Shown: positions 14,142 through 22,837 of the stretch, piece after piece
How positions within the stretch are numbered: position 1 is the stretch's first letter
How the letters are laid out: each line of letters begins with the position of its first letter
NCBI GenBank assembly: GCA_021790075.1
Contig: JAJYIN010000005.1
Coordinates: forward strand, 1 to 23,935
Reading direction: 5' to 3'
Origin: Actinomycetes bacterium
Lineage (GTDB): Bacteria; Actinomycetota; Thermoleophilia; BMS3ABIN01
DNA length: 23,935 bases
Program-made: the position numbers and the translations under genes
Notes under the pieces: generated by a model
The model's database searches: none
What the model was told of the DNA's origin: nothing
Seen by the model: only the letters and a program-made list of their open reading frames with translations

Positions 14142-16733
14142 TTACGGATAGCTGAAAGTTGCCCCGCAGAGGTCGGTGGCGCTGGCGGAGTTTACAACGC
14201 GGAACCCCTGTATGCCTGCGGGGACGTCGTACTTTACCGTCACCGATCCGCTGCCAGCAGCCGGGATGTTGCCGATGAGAGCCGGCATGGCGCTGGCCAG
14301 AACAACGCCCTGGCTGGCCGTGCTGCCCGTCAGCGCAGCGTTTATGGCGTCGCTGACACCTGCATTGGAAACCGTCCAGGTCACTGACAGAAGACGGCTT
14401 TGATAATCAGTATAGCTGGCCCAGAAGGGGTCCGGGGCGCCGAGAGTCAAAGCCGGTCTGCCGCATGCCGGCACTTCAATCGCGCCGATATCCCATTTGG
14501 CGACGCCGTCTCCATCGCCGTCCGCGGGCCGTGACATTCCCCGTTGATCAACTGCGGGAGCGCCTGCGCCAATACCTGCGTCTATCGCCGGGCTGCCGGC
14601 AAGCAGAGCACGGGTATCGGTCGCGCCCCCGTTGTTCTGCAGAGGGCCAAGCAGTGGGGCGGTATTCCTGAGGTCGGTCCCCAGGGAAAAGCCGCACGTG
14701 TTGCCGCTGTCCAGGTTACCACCAGCGGAAGCCGTGGGTGGCGCAGCATCCGTAAGCGCGCTGCAGTTGGCGGGAGCTCCATCAGCTACCAGTGAGTTGA
14801 GAACATTGAGCGGGCCGCCATTGCGGTAGATGTTGCCGCCGGCGCCGGCGCCATCTGAGCCATAGCTGCCGCTGCTGCCAACACCGCCGCTGCTGCCGCT
14901 GCTGCCATCAGGGTTACCCCACGTTCCCCGTCCGCCGAAACCGCCAAAGCCGGGCCACGGACTGCCGTAGCCACCACTGCCCGCGGGGCCCCCAGCAGCT
15001 GTATTGCCAACAATAGTGTTGTTAGCCAAATGGGCGCTCATCTTTTCGGAGATGAACGCGCCGCCGTTAGCGTTGCCGCCACCGCCGCCCGTCCCGCCGC
15101 TGCCGGCGTTACCGCCATTGCCGCCGGCGCCTCCCGAGCCGCCCGGTGCGGAAGACGGGCCAGGGTTACCCGAAGTGGCATTCCCTCCGTTGCCGCCGTC
15201 ACCACCCGCGCCGGCTGCACCGCCGTTGGCGTTATTGCCAGAAAGAGTGCTGTTGGTGATATTCACCGCACCCCTGGCGCCGCCTCCATTGCCAGAGCCA
15301 CCCGCGCCTCCAGGGCCGCCAGAGCCGCCGTCGCCGCCGTCACCACCATTCACGCCACTCATGGTGGAATACCAGCCAAGCCCTCCATGACCGCCGTTGC
15401 CGCCGGTCCCTCCCACGCCGCCGGCGGCATTATTGCCGGAAAAAGTGCTGTTCGAGATGCTCGCAGATCCGCCGGAGCCGCCCCCGTAACCACTGCCAGC
15501 GTTGCCGCCTGTGCCGCCATACGAGGCGTCGTTGTAGTAGGTGTACGTCAAACCATCGCCGCCACGGCCGCCTTTGCCACCAGCTCCGCCTATGGAGCTG
15601 TTGTTGGAAAATGTGCTGCCGGAAACGGTGCCGTCGCCGTCCATGCCGCCACCGCTTGCATCCCCCCCATTTCCGCCGACTCCGCCGCATATCCATGTGT
15701 AATAGCCGACATAACCGTCCGCACCACCGCCGCCGCGGCCGCCCGTGGCGATGTTGCTGTTAAAGTTACTGCCGGTGACCGCGCCGCTGCCGCTCACGGC
15801 CGCGCCGAGGCCGCTGCCACCCATTCCGCCGGATGCGCCACTCACGTCAGCGTTGCCGCCAGTGCCGCCGGTAGCTTTCTCACCGGTGAATGTGCTGCCC
15901 GTTATCTGGAAAGTGCTACCAATACCTGCGCGGATGCCGGCACCGGCGCCTGCGCCACCGGAGCCGTTGACCCCACCGGTGCCACCCTGGGCGCCGTCAT
16001 TGGAAAAATTGCTGCCCGAAACAGCCAGCGTGCCGGCCACGATGTAAATACTTCCGCCAATGCCATCACCGCCGTTGCCGCCGGCAGCGCCCTTGCCTCC
16101 GGTTGCCTTGTTGCCAGAGAAAGTGCTGCCCGTCACCGAAGCTGAGCCGCTGAGGACGAAGATCGCTCCACCCGCGCCCGGGTCTCCTTCACCGCCGTTA
16201 GAGGCCGGGTCGCCATCGGCGCCGGTGGCTTTATTGTCAACGAAGACGCTGTTGCTGACCGTCAGCGATCCGGTGCTGTAAATGGCCGCGCCCGACGCGG
16301 CTGAATTGGCGAGGAAAGTGCTGTCGCTGATGTCGAGGAAGCCCTGATTTTCGATGCCGCCGGCTCTGGCGCCGCTTTTCCCGTTGCTGATCTGCACTTC
16401 TTCGAGGGTAAGGGTGACGCCGGGATTGACCAGGAGGATGCCGGTGGGATTGGCGGCCATCAGGTTCAGGGTCCCATTCCCGTGAATGTGGAGATCCTGG
16501 CTTATGGTCCTTCTGGCGTCGATCGTCAGCGGCAGCGTGATATCCACGCAGTCAAAATCTACATCGCCGCCCTCCGCGATAGCCTGATCGAGGCCGGCCT
16601 GGTTGCATGAGTACGTCGTAAGTGGAGCCGCCTGCAGGGTTGCTACAGGCAGGAGGACCAGAATCAGCAGGAGCGCCACCAGCAATGAGAACACCAGTAG
16701 CGTTGGGCACGAGAATCGTCCGGCTTTCTGCAA
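14142..16733 (-). CDS. secreted Gly-rich beta-helix protein with choice-of-anchor Q domain
   Basis: The 863-residue product begins with a long signal peptide (start MQKAGRFSCPTLLVF; TTG start at 16733, no ATG available upstream). Residues ~40-160 are ordinary right-handed beta-helix coils. From about residue 160 to ~640 each coil (pattern VTGSTFSGNKATGG) carries a Gly/Asn-rich insert that begins GGxGGxGGxGG. These inserts resemble mycobacterial PGRS sequence in composition but are arranged one per helical turn. A choice-of-anchor Q-type end follows (PLLGPLQNNGG, then GSPAIDAG and WDIGAIEV), and then a ~110-residue Ig-like tail with two cysteines. It is almost certainly exported and surface-exposed. 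No enzymatic residues are recognisable; adhesion or surface structure is a guess. The damaged ISL3 element begins about 80 bp upstream of its start. Confidence 0.85.
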   Translation of the reverse strand: MQKAGRFSCPTLLVFSLLVALLLILVLLPVATLQAAPLTTYSCNQAGLDQAIAEGGDVDFDCVDITLPLTIDARRTISQDLHIHGNGTLNLMAANPTGILLVNPGVTLTLEEVQISNGKSGARAGGIENQGFLDISDSTFLANSAASGAAIYSTGSLTVSNSVFVDNKATGADGDPASNGGEGDPGAGGAIFVLSGSASVTGSTFSGNKATGGKGAAGGNGGDGIGGSIYIVAGTLAVSGSNFSNDGAQGGTGGVNGSGGAGAGAGIRAGIGSTFQITGSTFTGEKATGGTGGNADVSGASGGMGGSGLGAAVSGSGAVTGSNFNSNIATGGRGGGGADGYVGYYTWICGGVGGNGGDASGGGMDGDGTVSGSTFSNNSSIGGAGGKGGRGGDGLTYTYYNDASYGGTGGNAGSGYGGGSGGSASISNSTFSGNNAAGGVGGTGGNGGHGGLGWYSTMSGVNGGDGGDGGSGGPGGAGGSGNGGGARGAVNITNSTLSGNNANGGAAGAGGDGGNGGNATSGNPGPSSAPGGSGGAGGNGGNAGSGGTGGGGGNANGGAFISEKMSAHLANNTIVGNTAAGGPAGSGGYGSPWPGFGGFGGRGTWGNPDGSSGSSGGVGSSGSYGSDGAGAGGNIYRNGGPLNVLNSLVADGAPANCSALTDAAPPTASAGGNLDSGNTCGFSLGTDLRNTAPLLGPLQNNGGATDTRALLAGSPAIDAGIGAGAPAVDQRGMSRPADGDGDGVAKWDIGAIEVPACGRPALTLGAPDPFWASYTDYQSRLLSVTWTVSNAGVSDAINAALTGSTASQGVVLASAMPALIGNIPAAGSGSVTVKYDVPAGIQGFRVVNSASATDLCGATFSYP

Positions 16734-16813
16734 TTTTCCACGACCGTTCTGATATTTGAAGCAATATAGGCAGGATGCTTAAATTCTGGCGCAAGTCAAG
16801 GGTACAACGAATT

Positions 16814-18043
16814 GGTTCCTCACGCAAATGTAACCTTGGCCTTGTTATTGAGCCCCTCGACGGTGCCGTTGCTGATCGGTGATCTGAAGTAGTTCATCAA
16901 GTCTTCCTCATGGCGCCTGAGCATCCAGGCGAAGTCCCGCATTGGTTCAAGCCGGGAATGAGTAGCCCACCGGAACCACTTATCCAGGTAACGCTTGGCC
17001 CACGCGGGCCGGCGGTAATCCCAGCAGCCGCGAAAGGCTTCCTTAAGCAGGTAGGCGCGGTTGATTTTGAGGTTAAGCTGCTCCAGCTCCGAGAGGCGCA
17101 GTTGCTGACTGCCGGTCAGATTATCCGGGTTCTTCAGCCAGATGTAGCGGGTCTTTGTCACGAGCTCCTTATGTTCCTTGCCTTTTCCCGGATCTCTTCG
17201 CGCCTTACCTGATCCACGGCCCGCATCAGATGCTGGACGATATGGAACTTGTCCAGCACCAGCACTGCCTGGGGCGCTCTTTCCTTGACGGTATCGATGT
17301 AGGGCTGCCACATATCCGAGCAGACGCCCTCAATCCTGGCGGTGCACTCCTCTCCAAACCAGTCAAAAAACGCTGCCAGCGACTTGCGGGCGCGGCCCTC
17401 GCCGCTCCAAAGCAGGCGGTGGTCTTTAAGGTCATAGACGTTGGTAACGTAGACATGTCCCCGCTGGCGGGAGATCTCGTCGATGCCGCTGTGGGTTATG
17501 CCCGAAAGATCACGACGGGCCAGTCCATGGGCCACCGCCTCACCCACCGCCGCGGCCACGGTGCTCCAGGCACAACCAAACAGAGTCGCCACTTGCTGCC
17601 AGGTGAGGATCCTGGCCCAGGTGGCCAGGATCACCATCAGGGCCCGTGTGAAGCGCCTCTTGCCCGAAACCCACGGCATCGCCTCGGCATGGACAGAGCC
17701 GCAGCGCCCGCACGCCACCCGGCGCGGCCTGTAGATCAGCCACACCGCGATTCCCCACAGCGGCACATGGCGGAAACGCCTGAGCGGGCGGGTGTCACGG
17801 TAGGCGGCTGGCTCTCCGCAAACGCCGCAGCGGGGCGCAAAACGCCTGTCCGGCATCAGTTTGGCTTCCAGTCCATCTGTCACTTTCTCTACCGAGATCA
17901 CCCGTCTCTTTGATCAAACTTTCTACCAGCATGGGTCTCCTCTCAGGTACTTGGTTGGCATCAACACCCCCAAGTATCTGATGAGACCTGTGCTTTTGGC
18001 TAGTCAGCGGTTAAAAAAGTTGCACCGATTCGCGAGAGGAACC
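16814..18043 (-). mobile_element. ISL3-family insertion sequence, defective
   Basis: The ends are GGTTCCTCACGCA (16814-16826) and, on the opposite strand at the right, GGTTCCTCTCGCG (18043-18031), matching at 11 of 13 bases and beginning with the GG-TTC start typical of ISL3 ends. Between them lies a broken ISL3 transposase on the minus strand and about 130 bp of non-coding right end. The 8-bp flanks (AACGAATT on the left, TTAATTGT on the right) are not copies of each other, so no target duplication remains. That points to later rearrangement or an old insertion. The element is about 1.23 kb. Confidence 0.75.
16820..17901 (-). pseudogene. tnpA: ISL3-family transposase, frameshifted and truncated
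   Basis: Two overlapping minus-strand frames together give one transposase. The first (17901 to about 17184) has the zinc-finger cysteines (CGVCGEP ... CGRC), a helix-turn-helix, and DDE residues in THSGIDEISR and LVLDKFHIVQHL. The second (about 17184 to 16820) carries the late catalytic glutamate in NGTVEGLNNKAKV. The join is at a run of four A (minus strand, 17183-17186). One more A would restore the usual reading REKGKEHKELVTK, so a one-base loss in this run is the simplest cause. The protein stops at KVTFA, right at the left end, about 40 residues before family members usually finish, so the C-terminus also appears deleted. A sequencing error in the A-run cannot be excluded, but the missing C-terminus supports a dead gene. 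Confidence 0.8.
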
Positions 18044-18310
18044 TTAATTGTAAAGTTCACGTCCTGAAATTGCTGAAAAAAGCTAACGGGTTGAGCCTTT
18101 GCCGGTGTCTATGCTAGGGCTGGGCAGCGCCAAACTACAACAGGAGGCTCAACCCATGAAGTGATTCCTACCTTCGAAGCAAACCAGAGAGACGCTGAGG
18201 CGGAAGCTCAAAAGGCTTCGAAGGTGTTTATAAAAATCTGATTTTGGAAAATTGGTCCCAGGATTAACGACATCTGACTCATTCGCTATTCAAAACAGCC
18301 GGTCAACGCC
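18044..18310. other. non-coding scrap with two sets of inverted repeats
   Basis: One pair of arms, GGGTTGAGCC (18088-18097) and GGCTCAACCC (18146-18155), is a perfect 10-bp inverted repeat. A second, ACCTTCGAAGC (18170-18180) and GCTTCGAAGGT (18215-18225), is a perfect 11-bp inverted repeat. An AGGAGG (18142-18147) is ideally placed before an ATG at 18156, but the frame reads ATG-AAG-TGA. Beyond the TGA it continues FLPSKQTRETLRRKL to a TAA at 18231-18233. This looks like the left end of a lost mobile element adjoining the ISL3 copy, but no family could be recognised. Confidence 0.45.
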
Positions 18311-19585
18311 ATGCATGAAAATGTTTCAGTAAATCTGGGCAATCTGCTTCTTTCGATTTCAGATGCGCTTGACCTGATAGACCCCACCCTGGCGGCACAC
18401 CAGCAAAGAACGGCCTTTATTTGCTGGGAGGTTGGCAGGGCTGCCGGTCTTTCTGAACAAGACACCCAACAATTATTTTCAGCGGCTCTACTGCATGACA
18501 TTGGGGCATTAACTCCAGAGGAAAAAATCAGCATCCATAATAACGAGGTGGAAAATCTGGAAACCCACTGTGTTTTCGGGAACCTGATCGTTGAGGACGT
18601 TCCAGCTATCAAGGATTCCGCGCAAATCATCAGACATCACCATCGAAAGTGGGCGGATTGGGGAGAACCGATTGATACCCCGCTGGTTTTGAAATCACAA
18701 ATTTTGGTTCTCTCGGATCTGGTAGAGCGAAGTTTAAAGCGTAACAAATACATCTTGCATCAAAGCGATGAGCTCATTTCCGGTACCGATGCTTTAAGCG
18801 GGACAACGATACACCCGCTGGTTGTTGATATTTTCAAGGAAGTAGCCCAACGCGAGGAATTCTGGCTGGATTTGACGTCATCCCGGCTTTATTCGCTGCT
18901 CCTTAATTTTGGGCCGTTCCGGAAAGTGGACATTGATTTTGAAAATATTTTCTCGTTCACTGACTTGTTCCGAGTCATTATTGATTTCAGATCCCATTTT
19001 ACCGCCACCCATTCATCCGGGATTGCCGCCTCTGCGGTAGCCATGGCTGGCTCCCTCGGATTTACGGAGGCAGAACTGGCGCTTATCGGAATTGCCGGTT
19101 ACTTGCATGACTTGGGCAAACTGGTAATTCCAAATTCGATCCTGGAGAAGCCCGGCAGCCTTAACAAAAATGAATATGCGATCATGAAGCAGCACACGTA
19201 CTTCACTTACATGATCCTGAACACAATCAGCGGCTTGGAACAAATCGCGGAATGGGGTGCGTATCATCACGAAAAACTGGATGGCACAGGCTATCCTTTT
19301 CATTTTTCTACCAAAGAAATACCTTTGGGTTCAAGAATATTGGCAATAGCGGATATTTTCACCGCCCTGGCTGAAGACAGACCCTACCGGAAGAGATTGG
19401 GAAAAGCCGAGATCAAAGATATCTTGCTCGATATGGCCAATGACGGCAAACTGGACAAGAAGGTAGTAAAAACGCTATTTGATAACTACGACGAGATTAC
19501 AAAACAGATGCAAGACGCCCAGACAGCGGCGATGGAATTCTACGAGCAGCGATTCTCAAAACGAACGAAAGAATCATTTGGATAG
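18311..19585 (+). CDS. tandem-HD protein with C-terminal HD-GYP domain, probable c-di-GMP phosphodiesterase
   Basis: The 424-residue protein has two HD modules. The N-terminal one (~30-140) keeps LLHDIGAL (61-68), HHH at 109-111 and a later D136, but has no GYP motif. The C-terminal one (~215-395) is a full HD-GYP domain: HSSGIAA, YLHDLGKLVIP (HD 266-267), HHEKLDGTGYP (319-329) and ADIFTAL. HD-GYP proteins hydrolyse cyclic di-GMP to pGpG or GMP and act in the cytosol. No sensor domain or membrane segment is present, so the N-terminal HD may be regulatory or bind a second nucleotide. There is no good ribosome binding site before the ATG. It is convergent with the large secreted protein gene that ends 34 bp later. 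Confidence 0.88.
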   Translation: MHENVSVNLGNLLLSISDALDLIDPTLAAHQQRTAFICWEVGRAAGLSEQDTQQLFSAALLHDIGALTPEEKISIHNNEVENLETHCVFGNLIVEDVPAIKDSAQIIRHHHRKWADWGEPIDTPLVLKSQILVLSDLVERSLKRNKYILHQSDELISGTDALSGTTIHPLVVDIFKEVAQREEFWLDLTSSRLYSLLLNFGPFRKVDIDFENIFSFTDLFRVIIDFRSHFTATHSSGIAASAVAMAGSLGFTEAELALIGIAGYLHDLGKLVIPNSILEKPGSLNKNEYAIMKQHTYFTYMILNTISGLEQIAEWGAYHHEKLDGTGYPFHFSTKEIPLGSRILAIADIFTALAEDRPYRKRLGKAEIKDILLDMANDGKLDKKVVKTLFDNYDEITKQMQDAQTAAMEFYEQRFSKRTKESFG

Positions 19586-19618
19586 CGCAGATGCAGTCAG
19601 GCGGGAGCTCCCGCTGGA

Positions 19619-22537
19619 TTACTGCCCCCAAACCTCATTGAAAAATCCGTTGAACAACACCCGCTGGGAGGCAAGTGAATCGGCGCTGGTGGTCTTGGAA
19701 CTATCAGTCCATGACTCGACGTCAACAGGCCCACCAAAGACACCCGGGTAGGTATGGGCTATCAAGCCTCCGGCGCTGACGCTGCCGCTGTCCACCAGGT
19801 TGCCCGCCACCCTGACTTCATAATAAATCGAGGAGCCTGTCGGATTGGCGACAAGCACCCAGTTTGTCATGCCTGGCGTAACTTGGTCATACCATGTCCA
19901 GGCATAACGGGAGACGAATGAATTGCCAGCTCGTCCGGGCACCTCCTCAAAAGATGGGCCCCACAAGGTGCGCTGCGTCGCGATCGAATTGGCGGGGGTA
20001 GCGCCTGGGTTGGCAGGGTCCGTGAATGTCGACACCTCAACAGGACCGCCGATGGTGCCGGGGAAAACCGGCGCCACGCTTGCTCCCGGGGCAATGGGTC
20101 CACCCGCGGTGACAACCTCGGTGCCGGCAATCCTGATCGTATAGTAAATCGGAGCACCTGCGTTGGGAGGGTTGGCAACCAGTATCCAGTCGCTGGTGCC
20201 GCCAATCATGTCATACCAGGTCCAATAGTAACTGGACGAAAGCGTTGCCGCCGCTATGCCGGGCACCTCGTTGAAAGCAATACCCCCGTTTGAAAGCACT
20301 CTCTGGGAGGCCATCACCCGTGAGGGCTCGGTCTTGGTGTTGTCAGTCCATGCCTGCACCCTGACCAGGCCTCCGATGAGTCCAGGGAAGGTCGGCGTTA
20401 CCTTGCTGCCCGGTGGAAGATTACCACTGGCCCTCACCGTACCCGCGATTGAAATCTCATAATAGACTTGATAACCGTTCGGGTTGGAAACCAGTATCCA
20501 GTCGGTCGTGCCCGAAGTATGCTGGTCATACCAGGGCCAGTAGAAGAGGTTGCTGAGCGCGCTGCTTTCCGTGCCGATCACCTCCTCCAGTGAACTGCCT
20601 CCCTGAGGCCAAAGTGTGCGCTGGCTGGTGACGACAGAGCCGCCGGCGCGCGAATCAGCCACCACCGGCCCATTGACAATGCCGCCGAACATAGAAGTTA
20701 TGATGCGGCCCGCTGGCACCTGTCCAGCCTGGTAACCAGCAAGAGGCGGCAAAGTCAAGGGACTGCCGGCGATATCCAGATCAAACCACACATCCGTGGT
20801 CGAAAAGCGCTGGTTGCCCAGCAACACCCAGTCATAACTATTGACATCGTCATACCATGTCCAGTTGTAACTTGAAATTTCGAAAGGAAGAGTCACGGGC
20901 TGGGGGTCACTGCCGCCGGTAAAGTTGTATGCGGCATCGCAAATGCCGTCGGCATTATTGTCGTGACAACCCTGGGCGGGACTGTTGAAGTCGCTCCAGT
21001 AATTTCCCGGACTGGTGCCCCCGTAGAATATATTGCCGGAGCCCCCGCTGACATAAGCCTGCGTGGCATTGCTCAGGATTACGTTGTTGGAAACCTCGTT
21101 ATTGGAAGAGCCGTTTAGGTAGACGCCATACGTGTTGCTGCTGGAAATTTTATTACCACGAGTCAAGCAACTGTTCGAGCCCGAAAGAAAGATGCCATTC
21201 GGGTTCCCAGCCACAACGTTACTGAGCGTTTGCAGGCTGGTACTGCTTTGCAGCAGAATGCCATCGCTGGTGTTATTTTGGACCGTGTTGCCAATCAGGG
21301 TGTCTCCCGTGCTGGTGGCAACATAGAGCCCCGCCCGGGAATTCGAATCACTGGTGTTACCACTTACCTTGTTGGAACCAGAAGTATTTAAAGAAATGCC
21401 ATCACGGAAATTGCTGGTTGTTGTATTGTTCAATATGTTGTTACTTGTGGCGTTCGTAAAATAAATGCCGTCCTGGAACTGGCGCACGTTGAGATTCTTT
21501 ATCGTTACTCCAGTCCGGGTATCGGCCAGGACGCCGCTCTCATTGGTGGACACTTCACCCGCCAGGACATGGCCGGCGCCATCAACGGTGACGCCGTCAC
21601 TGCCAAACTCGATCCCTGCCGACCCGGCCATGGTGACGTCACGGTTAAGGATGCAGGTCTTGGTCATCGTGTTCCATGTGCCGATCTGGGAGCAGTCGCC
21701 ACCCGTATTGGTCACGACTATAGGCGAAAAGTTTGCATTTCCGTATGCCACTTTGAAACTTGTTCCGTCCGGGGAAAGCGGCGAGACCGATGCCTCAACC
21801 GCCCCCGAAGGCGAAACCATCGTGATGCTCTCGTTCTGCCAGGCAGGATCATTTATCGCGCCCGTGTGCCCGTTCAAGGTCGCCGACGCCCCTGTAAATG
21901 TTTCCAGGCCGAAATCCGCCAGAGGCAGGATGCCGCTGCTGGAGGACGGTGCTTCCACTATCCACTCAGCCGACTGACGCTGGGCTGATCCCGTCTGAAC
22001 TGTTGTGAATGTTTGGCCGGTTGTAATGTTTGTAATACTCAAGGAATACTGGTTGCTGCCAAGATAGCTAACCTCTGCCGAGATGTTATCCCCGGGGCTC
22101 ACGGGAACTGAACTAATGAAGACGGCGGCATTTGGATACATTTCATACCAGGCATAATATTGAGCAGCACCGTTGATCCAATTCTGTGAGACCCCGACCT
22201 GCTCAACTGTATTATCTGAAAATCCGTCGATTCCCACCCATGTGCTCGAGTAGGCATCGCTGGTCCCGGTGACCGCCGGTACGGTCCAATTCCCTTTTAC
22301 ATCACTGACTGAATCTTTTTGCGGCAAGGAGAGACTGGTGGCGGCTACATAACCGGCCCAGTTTTCGCTTTGCTGGGCACCGGCCCCGATCATCGCCTGC
22401 GCCTTGTTGTCGTCTGTTGCCGCAGGCGCATGCGATGTATTCAACAGGACTGCTTCCAACACAACAAATACCAATGCAAACAAGACGCAAGTTATTTGCG
22501 AGGTCCTGATTATGTTTAACAACCTTACTTTTCTCAT
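19619..22537 (-). CDS. secreted G1 (eqolisin-like) peptidase/beta-helix/WTWYD-repeat protein
   Basis: The 972-residue product has a signal anchor near residues 14-36. Residues ~55-250 match the peptidase G1 fold (ENWAGYVA, STWVGIDGFSDNTVEQVGVSQNW, and SAEWIVEAP). The catalytic glutamine is probably Q113 and the glutamate E191 or E195. Residues ~310-505 form NosD-like beta-helix coils (GNTSDSNSRAGLYVATS, NNTSDGILLQSS) closing with GNYWSDFNSP. A Cys pair at 524 and 533 lies in CHDNNADGIC, an EF-like calcium-loop sequence. The C-terminus holds four repeats of about 105 residues beginning near 558, 667, 772 and 879 (YNWTWYDDVN, FYWPWYDQHT, YYWTWYDMIG, YAWTWYDQVT). Each contains W-[VI]-L-x-x-N and an IAG strand; these look like wall- or surface-binding modules. 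G1 peptidases act at acid pH, so an extracellular acid peptidase or sensor is possible. Confidence 0.8.
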   Translation of the reverse strand: MRKVRLLNIIRTSQITCVLFALVFVVLEAVLLNTSHAPAATDDNKAQAMIGAGAQQSENWAGYVAATSLSLPQKDSVSDVKGNWTVPAVTGTSDAYSSTWVGIDGFSDNTVEQVGVSQNWINGAAQYYAWYEMYPNAAVFISSVPVSPGDNISAEVSYLGSNQYSLSITNITTGQTFTTVQTGSAQRQSAEWIVEAPSSSSGILPLADFGLETFTGASATLNGHTGAINDPAWQNESITMVSPSGAVEASVSPLSPDGTSFKVAYGNANFSPIVVTNTGGDCSQIGTWNTMTKTCILNRDVTMAGSAGIEFGSDGVTVDGAGHVLAGEVSTNESGVLADTRTGVTIKNLNVRQFQDGIYFTNATSNNILNNTTTSNFRDGISLNTSGSNKVSGNTSDSNSRAGLYVATSTGDTLIGNTVQNNTSDGILLQSSTSLQTLSNVVAGNPNGIFLSGSNSCLTRGNKISSSNTYGVYLNGSSNNEVSNNVILSNATQAYVSGGSGNIFYGGTSPGNYWSDFNSPAQGCHDNNADGICDAAYNFTGGSDPQPVTLPFEISSYNWTWYDDVNSYDWVLLGNQRFSTTDVWFDLDIAGSPLTLPPLAGYQAGQVPAGRIITSMFGGIVNGPVVADSRAGGSVVTSQRTLWPQGGSSLEEVIGTESSALSNLFYWPWYDQHTSGTTDWILVSNPNGYQVYYEISIAGTVRASGNLPPGSKVTPTFPGLIGGLVRVQAWTDNTKTEPSRVMASQRVLSNGGIAFNEVPGIAAATLSSSYYWTWYDMIGGTSDWILVANPPNAGAPIYYTIRIAGTEVVTAGGPIAPGASVAPVFPGTIGGPVEVSTFTDPANPGATPANSIATQRTLWGPSFEEVPGRAGNSFVSRYAWTWYDQVTPGMTNWVLVANPTGSSIYYEVRVAGNLVDSGSVSAGGLIAHTYPGVFGGPVDVESWTDSSKTTSADSLASQRVLFNGFFNEVWGQ

Positions 22538-22837
22538 TTATTGCCGCGCATCCGTCGCCATTGCCGCGCCTCTGCCGAAGCCAGTAGTGCGCCGGAATTG
22601 ACATGTTGACGCTACGCCAATCTTTTCCAGCACTTTTTCTTCCAGGTATCGTGAATTTGTAAACATGGACCCGGAACGGCTAATTGGCAATAAAAAGGCG
22701 CAAAGCGTTCGATATCGTGGATTTATAAACACGGCCTCGGGACGGGGCCAGCGTTGATAAGTCATTCTTTTGGGGATGCTTTCCTAGAACAAACGGGCTG
22801 CGGGGCGGCTGATAGAAAGGCTCAACGTGTTTTTACC
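22538..22837. other. intergenic leader of the G1/beta-helix gene
   Basis: This 300-bp gap separates two minus-strand genes and so should hold the promoter of the gene starting at 22537 and the end of the CPBP transcript. Besides the imperfect direct repeat at 22647-22746 I see no gene and no strong hairpin terminator. Confidence 0.5.
22647..22746. repeat. imperfect 34-bp direct repeat, copies 66 bp apart
   Basis: Copies at 22647-22680 and 22713-22746 agree at 27 of 34 positions by hand count. The shared core is TATCGTG-ATTT-TAAACA-GG. Being in the leader of the gene starting at 22537, they may be paired regulator-binding sites or a duplicated promoter segment. The unit has no strong self-complementarity. 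Confidence 0.55.

Noticed and set aside
15004..16145. Plus-strand Pro/Ala-rich open frames opposite the Gly-rich gene
   Set aside because: Gly-rich codons read in reverse give Pro/Ala frames by composition. The minus frame has the signal peptide and anchor-type domain.
16806..18051. Target-site duplication around the ISL3 element
   Set aside because: The flanking 8-mers AACGAATT and TTAATTGT do not match in either orientation.
18156..18233. Second possible selenocysteine codon (ATG-AAG-TGA-TTC)
   Set aside because: The frame ends 22 codons later, has no redox-fold sequence and no U-x-x-C motif. The hairpin arms downstream lie too far apart to form a SECIS of normal size.
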